DNA of 7,642 bases from JBEKCP01 sp050014815 (GCA_050014815.1 JBEKCP010000287.1:1-7642); one strand, 5' to 3'; shown: positions 1-6,825, counted from the stretch's first letter. Numbers and translations are program-made. The notes: generated from the letters alone by a model not told the origin.

Positions 1-1425
1 ATAGAACCCGTGCCGCGAGGGGACCGTGCCCACCGACTTCGCCCGCAGGCCGTCGACCACCACACCGCAATTCGCCCGCACGTTGTCGGTCCAGGGGCAG
101 CCGCCGCCGTAGCCCCGCGCGCGGCCGACGCGCTGGTAGAGCGGCCGATTGTATGCCTGAAAACCCAGCAGGCTGAAGCACTCCGCGGTGTAGTGCATGT
201 AGTAGGTCGCGAGCTGCAGCGGCACGGCGGGCGCGGGACCCTCGAAATAGGCCGGCGACTCCTCGGCCTTCAGAAACGCGAAGCCGCGCTCGGGGGCGAC
301 GAACGATCGCGCGGCCGGCGGCCTGACCTTCGCCGGATCGATCGGCTCGCTCAGGAAGATGAGCGAAGGGTAATACTTGTCCTCCTCCGGCGAGCGTTCC
401 TGGGCGAGGAAGTAGTCGAAACCGGCGTCGGGCCACTTGGCGTGGGCGAACTCGTAGACCAGGGGGCCTGTCATCCGCGGCACGCTGCCGTTCATCCTGT
501 TGACGCCGAAGCGGCCCGTGCCGCCGCGGCCGTCGGCGCCGTAGCCGGCCAGGGCCGCGTGCAGCGTTCCGGCGTCGCCCATGGTCACGCGATGGAAGGC
601 CGGCCGCGACGAGCCTTGCTGGGTGCGGGGGAAGAGCAGTTGGATCAGGTAGGTTTCGAGGTAGTTTCGCATTGTGCCGCCGCCGCGTCCGCGATAACCG
701 AAGCCCATCTCGTCCAGCCCCAGCCGCTCGAGCGACCGGCACCAGAGCATCATTTCGGTGATCATCGAGCCCTGCTTGGCGAACTCCTCGAAATGGAAGG
801 CCCCGTCGGCGATGTAGTCGTCGAAGAAGAACTTCCAGCCGCCGTTGGACGCGAACACCGCGCGGATGAGCTTCTCGTCGCGGAGGGCGACGGCCATGAG
901 GTGCGTTCCCATCACCCGGTTCCACTGCATGTTGGGCAGCCAGAACTCGCGCGAGTAGGCGAACTTGTTCTCGGTGACCTGCCACTCGATGAACGCGCGG
1001 AAGGCGGCCTCGACCGCGCGGTGCTCGGCCGGGGAAAGCTCGTCGTACAGCGCGTCGTAGCGCAACACGTTGACGAACGGCGAGTAGTAGGTGGCCTTCC
1101 CCTCGGGACGCTCGGACGCGAAGCCCATCAGGGCCTGCTTCTCCCCGCGGCCGGCCGCCTTGTCGCCCAGCACCACGTAGGCGAACAGGTTCTTGTAGAT
1201 GCTCCCGACGCTGCTCCCTTTGCCCGCAGCGGCGGCGCCGGGCAGTGCGTCGGCCATCTGCTCGAAGCGCCGGCGGGCCCAGGGCTGGCTCTCGACGGTC
1301 TGCTTGAGCCTGGCCGCATCCGCGCGGTCCCAGAGCATGAACGGGTGGGGCACGTCGGCCGGCGCGGCCAGGGCGGCGGTCGAGAAACCCGTCGCGGCCA
1401 GGACCATCACACCCATCAGGAGCAT
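1..1425 (-). CDS. Secreted heparinase II/III-like (alpha/alpha toroid) polysaccharide lyase-like protein, 3' end outside window
   Basis: The frame stays open to the left edge, so 475 N-terminal residues are visible and the C-terminus is missing. The protein starts with a hydrophobic export signal (MLLMGVMVLAATGFSTAALA, cleavage probably near residues 20-22). Next comes the opening motif of heparinase II/III-like toroids, HPFMLWDRADAARLK (27-41), then helices typical of the fold: YYSPFVNVLRYDALYDELS (113-131), NMQWNRVMGTHLMAVAL (165-181) and DGAFHFEEF (207-215). A beta-sandwich begins around residue 370, with HYTAECFSLLGFQAYNRPLY (411-430) resembling the family's conserved His-containing strand pair. 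Proteins of this family cut uronate-containing polysaccharides by beta-elimination in the periplasm or outside the cell; the substrate cannot be told here. The usual catalytic Tyr after the DG..E segment is not obvious, so activity is uncertain. Start is ambiguous: ATG at 1425 gives a compact signal peptide but has no Shine-Dalgarno. An in-frame ATG at 1515 adds 30 residues encoded mostly by the inverted repeat, and GTG at 1446 is also possible. It lies 123 bases after the hydrolase gene on the same strand. Confidence 0.82.
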   Translation of the reverse strand, partial: MLLMGVMVLAATGFSTAALAAPADVPHPFMLWDRADAARLKQTVESQPWARRRFEQMADALPGAAAAGKGSSVGSIYKNLFAYVVLGDKAAGRGEKQALMGFASERPEGKATYYSPFVNVLRYDALYDELSPAEHRAVEAAFRAFIEWQVTENKFAYSREFWLPNMQWNRVMGTHLMAVALRDEKLIRAVFASNGGWKFFFDDYIADGAFHFEEFAKQGSMITEMMLWCRSLERLGLDEMGFGYRGRGGGTMRNYLETYLIQLLFPRTQQGSSRPAFHRVTMGDAGTLHAALAGYGADGRGGTGRFGVNRMNGSVPRMTGPLVYEFAHAKWPDAGFDYFLAQERSPEEDKYYPSLIFLSEPIDPAKVRPPAARSFVAPERGFAFLKAEESPAYFEGPAPAVPLQLATYYMHYTAECFSLLGFQAYNRPLYQRVGRARGYGGGCPWTDNVRANCGVVVDGLRAKSVGTVPSRHGFY

Positions 1426-1434
1426 AATGGATAG

Positions 1435-1537
1435 ACCACGAAACACACGGAAGAAAATGAAATGCGGGAAAGACGACGACGCGAGTGGAACCAGGAATTT
1501 ATCAACGATCTTCATGTCTTTTCGCGTGTTTCGTGGT
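1435..1537. repeat. Imperfect inverted repeat, possible dispersed palindromic element
   Basis: The left arm (1435-1461) begins ACCACGAAACAC. The right arm (1511-1537), read on the minus strand, begins with the same twelve bases. Both arms end in ATGAA, with only a few mismatches over 27 bases. A 49-base loop (1462-1510) separates them. The element fills most of the gap between the hydrolase stop (1549) and the 1425 start of the next gene. The 'cgtgtgtttcgtggt' arm resembles a short intergenic repeat I remember as abundant in some Planctomycetota and Verrucomicrobiota assemblies; that is recollection, not a search result. Folded as RNA it could form a long stem and might attenuate or protect the transcript between the two genes. 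There is no U-tract, so it is not a classical intrinsic terminator. Confidence 0.7.
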
Positions 1538-1548
1538 TGACCTGTCGG

Positions 1549-3303
1549 TCACTCTCCGAACCGCTGCCCGTGTACCGCGTGCAGCTTGAACCAGGCCTCG
1601 GCCTGCTCGCGGTCGGCAACCCAGAACATCTTCTTGCGCTGGTCCTTGGGAACGTCGGCGGCCTTGCGAATGGGCGGCGTCATGCTGGCGAGTCCTCCGG
1701 CGAGGATCTTCTTCTGCTCGGCCTCGAGTCGTGCCTTTTCGACCGTCGCCGCCTTGGCCTGCTCAACGTCGCTGCCGGCAACCTCTTCGAACAGCGGCCC
1801 CACCGAGCCCCAATTGGCTCCCATCGCCCACGTCTTTCGCAGGACCAGGAGCATCGGGTACCGCCCCTTCTGGAGTTCGATCACCTGGCCGTGCTCCACC
1901 GGCACGCCGCCCAGCACGATTTGCAGGCGGCCGAGCACGGAGAAAGGCGCTTTCAGTTTCACGCAGACGGCCGCGGGCACGTCCACGACGGTATACCCGA
2001 GCAGGGTGAAATTGCCGCCACCCAGCGTGATGCCGCCGTCGGCGCGAACAGCCTTCGGGTTCATGGGATTGAAGGTCGCCTCGTGGTCGTCGATCGCGAC
2101 CTTGTCGCCGGGTTTCGGCCGGAGTTTCTCCAGGCCGCCGAGGTCGGTCATGGGATCGTTCTTCATCGCGAACTTCAACGTTTCGGTGGTGAGCCAGGCG
2201 GAGGGACTCCGCCCGACGGCCAGCGGCGCCACCGGCACGCCCTCCGGCGGCGCGTAATCCGCGGGCGGCGGAATCGCTATGAACGTGCTCGTGTTGGCCT
2301 CGCCCAGCAGGTAGCCGGCCGGCGACCCCTTCAGCGCATAGTGCGGCTGCCGGAACAGGTCCTCGACCGCGAAGGGGTCGATCAGGTAACCGGTTTCCTC
2401 GTCCACCTGCTTCAGTTCGACCGGACCGTCCGTGGCGTACTTGTCCGTGGGCACGCGCAAGCCGATAGCCTTGTCGATGAACAGGGCGAGGTAGTCCCAC
2501 ACCCGGATGCAGGTAACCCTGTCCGGGAAGGGCTTGCCCCAGCCGGGGCTCCCGTGCCCGTCGGGGTAGTCGCCGTGCCCGACGCCCTTGGCAACAACCT
2601 GGTGGGGCAGCCAGTTCTTTTGGGCACGGTAATTCAAGAGCGAGGGCCGCACGTGGATGAACCAGGTGCCGCCCCATTCGGCCTCGCCGTTGGAGTTGAC
2701 GTGGAGTATGGTTTCCCCGGCGAGTTTCGCCGAAGCGGCGACGGGCCAGGTCGGCGTCTCCGCATGGTAGGAGATGCCGGCGATGGTCCGCTTGGGATAT
2801 TCCCACTCCATGCGGATGGGAAAACTGCCGCGCGAGGACTTGCCCAGAACGATCCACGGCGCGTGCCGGATCTCGGGGATGCCGACCTTGGCGGCCAAGG
2901 CGTCGAGGATGGCCTGGACGTCCCCGACGTCCCCCTGGCGCAAGTAGACGACGGCCATTTCGCGCTTCGCCGCGACCGCGTGGACCGCGGCATGTTCGCC
3001 GACCGCCTTGGAATCGCTGTTGTTCGGGATGATGAAGAGCGCGCGGATGTGCTTGGCCCCGGGCGGGAACCAGGCCAGCAGCGGCGCGCCGACCCTGCCT
3101 GATCGGTCGGGCTTGCCCTCCAGCACGCCGGGCAAATCGAAGGCGATGGGCCAGTTCGGCTCGGGCTGGAGCGCCGCGGGTTTCGCCGCCTCCTTGGCCG
3201 GCGGCTCGGCGCCCAGCGGGCTTCCCGCCGCAACGACTGCGGCAAACAACAACGCCGCGGAGATTCCCGGCCAACGGGCCGGACGGTTCCTTGACTTGAG
3301 CAT
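1549..3303 (-). CDS. Secreted alpha/beta-hydrolase-like protein with a C-terminal module shared with the neighbouring lyase-like protein
   Basis: This 584-residue protein starts at ATG 3303, supported by AGAAGGA seven bases upstream. An export signal occupies residues 1-32 (positive MLKSRNRPAR, then a hydrophobic run ending near GAE). Residues ~50-285 look like an alpha/beta-hydrolase: strands IRALFIIPNN (87-96) and EMAVVYLRQ (115-123), the elbow-like segment IVLGKSSRGS (151-160) with Ser156 or Ser157 as possible nucleophile, and a late histidine in KGVGHGDYPDGHG (239-251), where His243 fits the catalytic His. The acid residue is not clear. The elbow departs from Gly-X-Ser-X-Gly because Arg158 sits where the second Gly is expected. 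Residues ~345-515 form a module that also occurs inside the protein encoded at 3820-6792. The tail is charged and helical. Likely role (inference): an exported esterase or deacylase acting on a polysaccharide next to the lyases. It could also be a catalytically dead binding protein. The gene is probably cotranscribed with the one ending the window at the left. Confidence 0.8.
   Translation of the reverse strand: MLKSRNRPARWPGISAALLFAAVVAAGSPLGAEPPAKEAAKPAALQPEPNWPIAFDLPGVLEGKPDRSGRVGAPLLAWFPPGAKHIRALFIIPNNSDSKAVGEHAAVHAVAAKREMAVVYLRQGDVGDVQAILDALAAKVGIPEIRHAPWIVLGKSSRGSFPIRMEWEYPKRTIAGISYHAETPTWPVAASAKLAGETILHVNSNGEAEWGGTWFIHVRPSLLNYRAQKNWLPHQVVAKGVGHGDYPDGHGSPGWGKPFPDRVTCIRVWDYLALFIDKAIGLRVPTDKYATDGPVELKQVDEETGYLIDPFAVEDLFRQPHYALKGSPAGYLLGEANTSTFIAIPPPADYAPPEGVPVAPLAVGRSPSAWLTTETLKFAMKNDPMTDLGGLEKLRPKPGDKVAIDDHEATFNPMNPKAVRADGGITLGGGNFTLLGYTVVDVPAAVCVKLKAPFSVLGRLQIVLGGVPVEHGQVIELQKGRYPMLLVLRKTWAMGANWGSVGPLFEEVAGSDVEQAKAATVEKARLEAEQKKILAGGLASMTPPIRKAADVPKDQRKKMFWVADREQAEAWFKLHAVHGQRFGE
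1759..2271 (-). other. Shared module, copy B (C-terminal half of the hydrolase-like protein)
   Basis: These are residues ~345-515 of the 584-residue protein. Landmarks in order: PPADY..PEGVPV, L..G.SPSAWLTTETL, DP, GLE, RPKPGDKV, LGYTVVDV, PFSVLGRL, LGG, HGQVIELQKGRYPML, W and SDV. The same landmarks recur in the same order in copy A. The ends of the motif series ('WL' near the start, 'LNGK..G..V.L.KG' and a hydrophobic strand at the end) resemble beta-sandwich accessory modules of bacterial carbohydrate-active enzymes, but I cannot name a family from the sequence alone. Confidence 0.75.
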
Positions 3304-3310
3304 GATTAAG

Positions 3311-3317
3311 TCCTTCT
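3311..3317 (-). promoter_or_regulatory. Ribosome binding site of the hydrolase-like gene
   Basis: AGAAGGA lies on the minus strand with a seven-base spacer (CTTAATC) before ATG 3303. It is a good Shine-Dalgarno match and fixes the start, although the frame is open for further codons upstream. Confidence 0.75.
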
Positions 3318-3444
3318 TGAGTATGGGGTGATCTTTCAGGTCCGGGTCGTTTTGCGTCCGCCTTCTTTGTCTTCCCCGCCGGCCGCCGCTGGGGCCGCAT
3401 CGCCTGCCGCGTCGAGGGCCGCGGCATTGCCATCCAACCTGAGT

Positions 3445-3600
3445 TCAACGGATCTGCACCGGCGGTGCGTCGCGTGCGGCAAGGTCGGCGGGCTTGCGAT
3501 CGGCATCCTGCGCAAGGGGCGCCTCTCGGCGTCCCGGTTCCGAGGCCAAACCGAGGGCGGCGATCGCCCAAACGCCCATCATCATTATTGTTCTTGCCAT
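3445..3600 (-). CDS. Possible small exported protein, probably frameshifted
   Basis: ATG 3600 opens a 51-codon frame with a signal-like start, MARTIMMMGVWAIAALGLA, followed by a hydrophilic, charged stretch ending in PPVQIR and TGA. A second frame, shifted by one base, is open across the same end. It begins VELRLDGNAAALDAAGD, continues Ala/Gly-rich and acidic, and stops at 3336, 32 bases before the next gene. Joining the two would give a protein of about 87 residues. This suggests a one-base change near 3445-3460 in a small gene, or a sequencing error, but both frames could be chance in GC-rich DNA. An AGG six bases before the ATG is the only Shine-Dalgarno hint. I do not recognise a family. 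The weak promoter candidate at 3666-3694 would place a start of transcription about 58 bases upstream of the ATG. Confidence 0.35.
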   Translation of the reverse strand: MARTIMMMGVWAIAALGLASEPGRREAPLAQDADRKPADLAARDAPPVQIR

Positions 3601-3665
3601 AGATTGCCTGGGAACGGGAGTGACCGACTACCGCGGCGGGGTGCTCTTCCAGAGAGCCAAGTATG

Positions 3666-3694
3666 ATCTTCGTCGCGGCTCTGGGCTTTGTCAA
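3666..3694 (-). promoter_or_regulatory. Candidate sigma-70-like promoter
   Basis: On the minus strand a perfect TTGACA (3694-3689) is followed after 17 bases by GAAGAT (3671-3666), which matches only three positions of TATAAT. Placement fits: it is downstream of the lyase-like gene, about 58 bases before the small ORF and about 350 bases before the hydrolase gene. The weak -10 keeps this tentative, and promoters in these phyla are poorly defined. Confidence 0.35.
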
Positions 3695-3819
3695 GCGTTC
3701 CCTTGCCAGAAACTTTCCCGGAAAATGAATGGCCCGGCGAGCCCGGAGGATGCCGGAAATCGCCGCATCTACGCTCGCGCGATCACCCCTGCGAACACGG
3801 GCGGGGCCACAGCCGCCAA

Positions 3820-6792
3820 CTACATCCTCGTGGTGCCCAACACAATTTTCTGGCCGTCAAATCTTACGGTGCGATTCCCGACGCTCACCACGGCGTCCAG
3901 GCCCGAGCCCGCGACCTTGGCCTCGGGATGCTTGCCTGCGGCCACCGTGCCGACGAAGAAGTAGTGGTCCTTGCCGGGCACCGACACCGCGTTGATGCTG
4001 ACGTGGACCTTCGCGCCGCGGTTGGTGCCGACGCTGTTGACGTAGTCCCAGGACACCGGGTCGGTGTTCACCTTGGGGTTGGCCGGGGTCGCGAACACGC
4101 CGTGCAGGGATGCGGCGCCGCAGGTCACGGTGAAGCCCCGACTGTCGGTGCTGACGCTCCTGTTGCCCGGGGGCTGGAACAGCCACAGCCGCTTGGCGTC
4201 CTTGCCGCCATCGATCCTGTCCACCACGACGAACAGGCACGGGGCGCCCGACTGGCCGCTGAAGTCGAACGCAAGGGATCGCATGCCGGTGATGCCGGAC
4301 GGCTCGGGCAGTTTCTCTCCATTCTGGGGTAGTACGGGATAGCGGAGATGGCCGAAGTGGGTGGTCCAGTAGCGGCCACGGCGCTCGTAAACTTCATTGA
4401 GGTCCACGCTCAACACCATGGTCTTGTCGTCGGCCTCGAAGCAGGTCAGGTGGCCCCGGGCTCCGTCGTCCAAGTCCGCCTCGGGCAGCCAAACGATGTT
4501 CTCCTCCTGGCGCGAGCGGTAGCGGTCGGTCGGGCCGGTGGCCCATTCCTGGCCCAGGCCGAGCAGGCGGTAGGTGCCGGCGTTGGCGCCGCTCCAGCCG
4601 CTGATGCCCTGGTGCTTCAAGGCCACCTGGGCGATGAAGGCGTCCGGGCCCCAGCCGCTGCGAATGACATAGTAGCCCAGGCCCGGGGCCTCCCAGACTC
4701 GCGGCAACCTGGTGCCGACGGGCGCCGGCTTCAGGCCCAGCGGATAGCTGAGGAACGCCCGCACCGGATCCTCCTTGAGCACCTCGACCGGCAAGGCGGG
4801 GTCGGCAACCTTCATCTCGTTGTGCCAGGCGGTGAGCAGCTCCGGTTTCCATTCCTCCTTGAGGACAGGGAACAACGCGGCAAAGTAGTTCCCGCCGATG
4901 CGGGTGGTGCCGGTGATGTCCTGCGGGCCGCCGATGATCTTGCGCGGAATGTAGTCGGGGTACTCGTGGTACGGGGTCAGGTCATACCCCGTCACCCGGC
5001 GGTAGATCGGCCAGAGCTGTGCGTGGCCGGAACTGGCATCCTCCGAGTAATGGCCGGATTCGCCCTGGAAGCCGCCCCGTCCGACGGCGTCGGAGCAGTG
5101 CAACGTGCTGGTGAAGCGCGCCAGGCGCAACATGCGGGCGAAGGCCGGGTCGCCGCCGCCGGTGCGTTTCCAGGTCTCCAGCATGGCGCCGTAGGTCCGC
5201 AGGCGGGTCTGGTACTGGGCGCGGATCTGGTCGGACCTGGCCGCCCAGTTCTTCACGTCAGCCGGCGTCGCCACGCGCAGGCTCGGGGCGATCGCGTCCC
5301 ATTTCATGCGCCACTGCACCAGGCACATGAGCGGGTAGAGGCCCTTTTCGAGCTTCACTACCTGGCCGTCCGCCAGCAGTTTCCCCGCCAACGACATCTG
5401 CGCCAGGTTCGAGCGCGAGACCGGGCAGCCCACCGTGAACTGCCCCGGCTCTTTCACCTCGACCACGGTGTAGATCGCCATGGTGAAGGGTTCCTTGGCC
5501 TTGCCCGTGGCGTTGGCCTCGATCAGGTGCCCCACCTTCAGGCCGCCGACCGCCGAGGCCGACGTGTTCGCCGGCGGCATCTTGCCGAAGGCAAGCGGGA
5601 AATCGCCCACTTTCACCCTGGTGCCCGGACGGGGATTGATCGCCTCCAGCCCGTAAAACACCTCGCGCGGATCGTCCGGGGTGACGCGGCGGAGCGCCTC
5701 GGTCTGCAACCAGACGGCCGGCGACTTGCCCGGCGTCAATTCGACCACGGGCACGCCGTCGGCGGGTTGGAAATCCCTGGCCGGCGGCAGGGTCTCCTCC
5801 AGGAAAGGCGGACTCGGCTCCTTGGGCGCCGCCGACGCCTCGTCGAACAGCGCCAGGCCGCTCAGGGTCAGGCCCGAATACACGTTGGCCGTATGGTTGC
5901 TGACCGGGTGCCAGTTTGCGCCGGGGCCCATGTTCTCGGGCGCGAAATAGATCTGGAAGGTGAGGTCCGACAGCCACCCGCGATAGCGGGACTTGAAATC
6001 ATCGGACAGCGCGTCGTAGCAGAGGTCGTAGACCAGGGCGAGTTGATCCAGCCTCCCCCACATGGCCATCATGGGCACGAAGGGACTGCCGGGCGGCTTG
6101 GCGCCGCCGAGGTACAGCTCGGCCTCGGCCTGGGCCTTGACGGCCCATGCCTTTTCGCCGGTCAGTTGGTAGAGCAATCCGAGCGCGGCCGGGCTCCCGT
6201 GCGCCTCGATCCTTCTGATCGCCGCCTGCCCGAAGGGGGTCTTGGCCTTCTCGCGCAAAGCGGGCAGATCGCTCTTGCGCAGGAGCAGGCGCGGGTGTTC
6301 CTGCGGAGCCAGCGGCACGAAGTCCTTGGCCGGTTCGGGTGCATAGGCCGTGCCGGCTACCTTGCCGCTCACCTCCTGGCCGTTGTACTTGCCCGCGTGG
6401 GTGCCGCTGAGCCGGCCGTCGGCTTCCCGCTTCAGGGTGACGGTGTACTCGCCCTGACCGCCGGGGATGAATTTGTCCGGCGTGATGTCGGTGCCGATCT
6501 TCAGCGTGATGGTGTCGCCGGCGATTTTGGCCTCCTTTACCGCGCCCTTGTGGTAGCCCATGTTGTAGTTGCGCGATACGCCGTAGATGGTGCTCCAATG
6601 GTCGCCGACCTGTTCGAGGTCGAGCACGATCTCGCGGACGTCCTTCGGGTTTCCCCGGGCGAACATTGCCGAATCGAGCACCAGTTGGTAGTACACCGGC
6701 GTGACGGGCGACGCCGCCGGAGCACCGGCCGCCGCCGGCGCCAGGGAGGCGGAGAGACACAACAACGCTGTCATCACCGTCGCATGTCGCAT
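3820..6792 (-). CDS. Secreted heparinase II/III-like lyase-like protein with N-terminal beta domain and inserted module
   Basis: This 990-residue protein has a signal peptide at 1-~24 (MRHATVMTALLCLSASLAPA). Residues ~33-150 form a beta-rich domain of unknown type, with alternating strands such as GEYTVTLKREADGRLSGT (114-131). The toroid opens at HPRLLLRKSDLPALR (166-180), the same opening motif as the lyase-like gene at the left edge. It reaches the family's Asn/His helix at NWHPVSNHTANVYSG (293-307). Residues ~336-515 interrupt the toroid with the shared module. The toroid then resumes, with GGFQGESGHYSEDA (573-586) as the probable catalytic Tyr segment (Tyr582). A C-terminal beta-sandwich follows from ~700, with GYYVIRSGWGPDAFIAQV (706-723) and HQGISGWSGANAGTY (727-741). 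The family cleaves uronate-containing polysaccharides by beta-elimination; Asn293/His295/His300 and Tyr582 are plausible active-site residues, which is inference. The substrate is unknown. ATG 6792 has AAGAGGA eight bases upstream. Its usual relatives are about 600-800 residues, so the extra length comes from the two added domains. Confidence 0.85.
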   Translation of the reverse strand: MRHATVMTALLCLSASLAPAAAGAPAASPVTPVYYQLVLDSAMFARGNPKDVREIVLDLEQVGDHWSTIYGVSRNYNMGYHKGAVKEAKIAGDTITLKIGTDITPDKFIPGGQGEYTVTLKREADGRLSGTHAGKYNGQEVSGKVAGTAYAPEPAKDFVPLAPQEHPRLLLRKSDLPALREKAKTPFGQAAIRRIEAHGSPAALGLLYQLTGEKAWAVKAQAEAELYLGGAKPPGSPFVPMMAMWGRLDQLALVYDLCYDALSDDFKSRYRGWLSDLTFQIYFAPENMGPGANWHPVSNHTANVYSGLTLSGLALFDEASAAPKEPSPPFLEETLPPARDFQPADGVPVVELTPGKSPAVWLQTEALRRVTPDDPREVFYGLEAINPRPGTRVKVGDFPLAFGKMPPANTSASAVGGLKVGHLIEANATGKAKEPFTMAIYTVVEVKEPGQFTVGCPVSRSNLAQMSLAGKLLADGQVVKLEKGLYPLMCLVQWRMKWDAIAPSLRVATPADVKNWAARSDQIRAQYQTRLRTYGAMLETWKRTGGGDPAFARMLRLARFTSTLHCSDAVGRGGFQGESGHYSEDASSGHAQLWPIYRRVTGYDLTPYHEYPDYIPRKIIGGPQDITGTTRIGGNYFAALFPVLKEEWKPELLTAWHNEMKVADPALPVEVLKEDPVRAFLSYPLGLKPAPVGTRLPRVWEAPGLGYYVIRSGWGPDAFIAQVALKHQGISGWSGANAGTYRLLGLGQEWATGPTDRYRSRQEENIVWLPEADLDDGARGHLTCFEADDKTMVLSVDLNEVYERRGRYWTTHFGHLRYPVLPQNGEKLPEPSGITGMRSLAFDFSGQSGAPCLFVVVDRIDGGKDAKRLWLFQPPGNRSVSTDSRGFTVTCGAASLHGVFATPANPKVNTDPVSWDYVNSVGTNRGAKVHVSINAVSVPGKDHYFFVGTVAAGKHPEAKVAGSGLDAVVSVGNRTVRFDGQKIVLGTTRM
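5248..5787 (-). other. Shared module, copy A (inserted in the lyase-like toroid)
   Basis: These are residues ~336-515 of the 990-residue protein. Landmarks: PPARDFQPADGVPV, L.PGKSPAVWLQTEAL, DDP, GLE, NPRPGTRV, YTVVEV, PVSRSNL, LAGK, DGQVVKLEKGLYPLM, W and ADV. All align in order with copy B in the hydrolase-like protein, with one gap of about ten residues before YTVV. It sits between the helix carrying the toroid's Asn/His residues and the helix carrying the Tyr segment, so it probably projects from the rim of the active-site cleft. Confidence 0.75.
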
Positions 6793-6800
6793 GTTCTGAT

Positions 6801-6807
6801 TCCTCTT
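6801..6807 (-). promoter_or_regulatory. Ribosome binding site of the 990-residue lyase-like gene
   Basis: AAGAGGA on the minus strand stands eight bases before ATG 6792, inside the 33-base gap after the propeller gene. It supports this start over the next in-frame ATG six codons further in, and supports independent translation within one transcript. Confidence 0.75.
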
Positions 6808-6825
6808 TTCTTGAAGCGGCCGATG

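Larger units (their letters stand above)
3304..3819. other. 516-base gap between the lyase-like and hydrolase-like genes
   Basis: No long gene is convincing here. The plus-strand frames that cross it run on into the antisense of the flanking genes. On the minus strand it holds a sigma-70-like promoter candidate (3666-3694) and a possible small exported-protein ORF (3445-3600) with a second open frame behind it (to 3336). I found no hairpin with a U-tract after the stop at 3820, so no terminator is called for the upstream gene. The size contrasts with the 33-base gap between the two upstream genes and suggests a transcription-unit boundary. Confidence 0.6.

Noticed and set aside
10..1434. Long plus-strand ORF of 474 codons
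   Set aside because: It lies antisense to a minus-strand frame that has a signal peptide and clear heparinase II/III-like motifs. Its own product is Arg/His/Gly-rich with no recognisable domain, as expected of a shadow in GC-rich DNA.
1462..3102. Plus-strand ORF of 546 codons
   Set aside because: It is antisense to the hydrolase-like gene, starts in the loop of the inverted repeat and has low-complexity shadow composition.
1763..3694. Minus-strand ORF of 643 codons in another frame
   Set aside because: It overlaps the hydrolase-like gene in an Arg/Gly/Ala-rich frame without motifs, while the overlapping frame has a good Shine-Dalgarno, a signal peptide and fold motifs.
3714..3724. Small palindrome TTTCC-C-GGAAA in the gap, considered as an operator or terminator
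   Set aside because: The arms are only five bases with a one-base centre and no U-tract, so it is too short to separate from chance.
3725..3819. Search for an intrinsic terminator after the lyase-like gene
   Set aside because: Only four- to five-base GC stems are found and none is followed by a T-run on the minus strand.
3688..4332. Plus-strand ORF running from the gap into the lyase-like gene
   Set aside because: Most of it is antisense to the C-terminal beta-sandwich of the 990-residue protein, and it has no ribosome binding site or recognisable domain.
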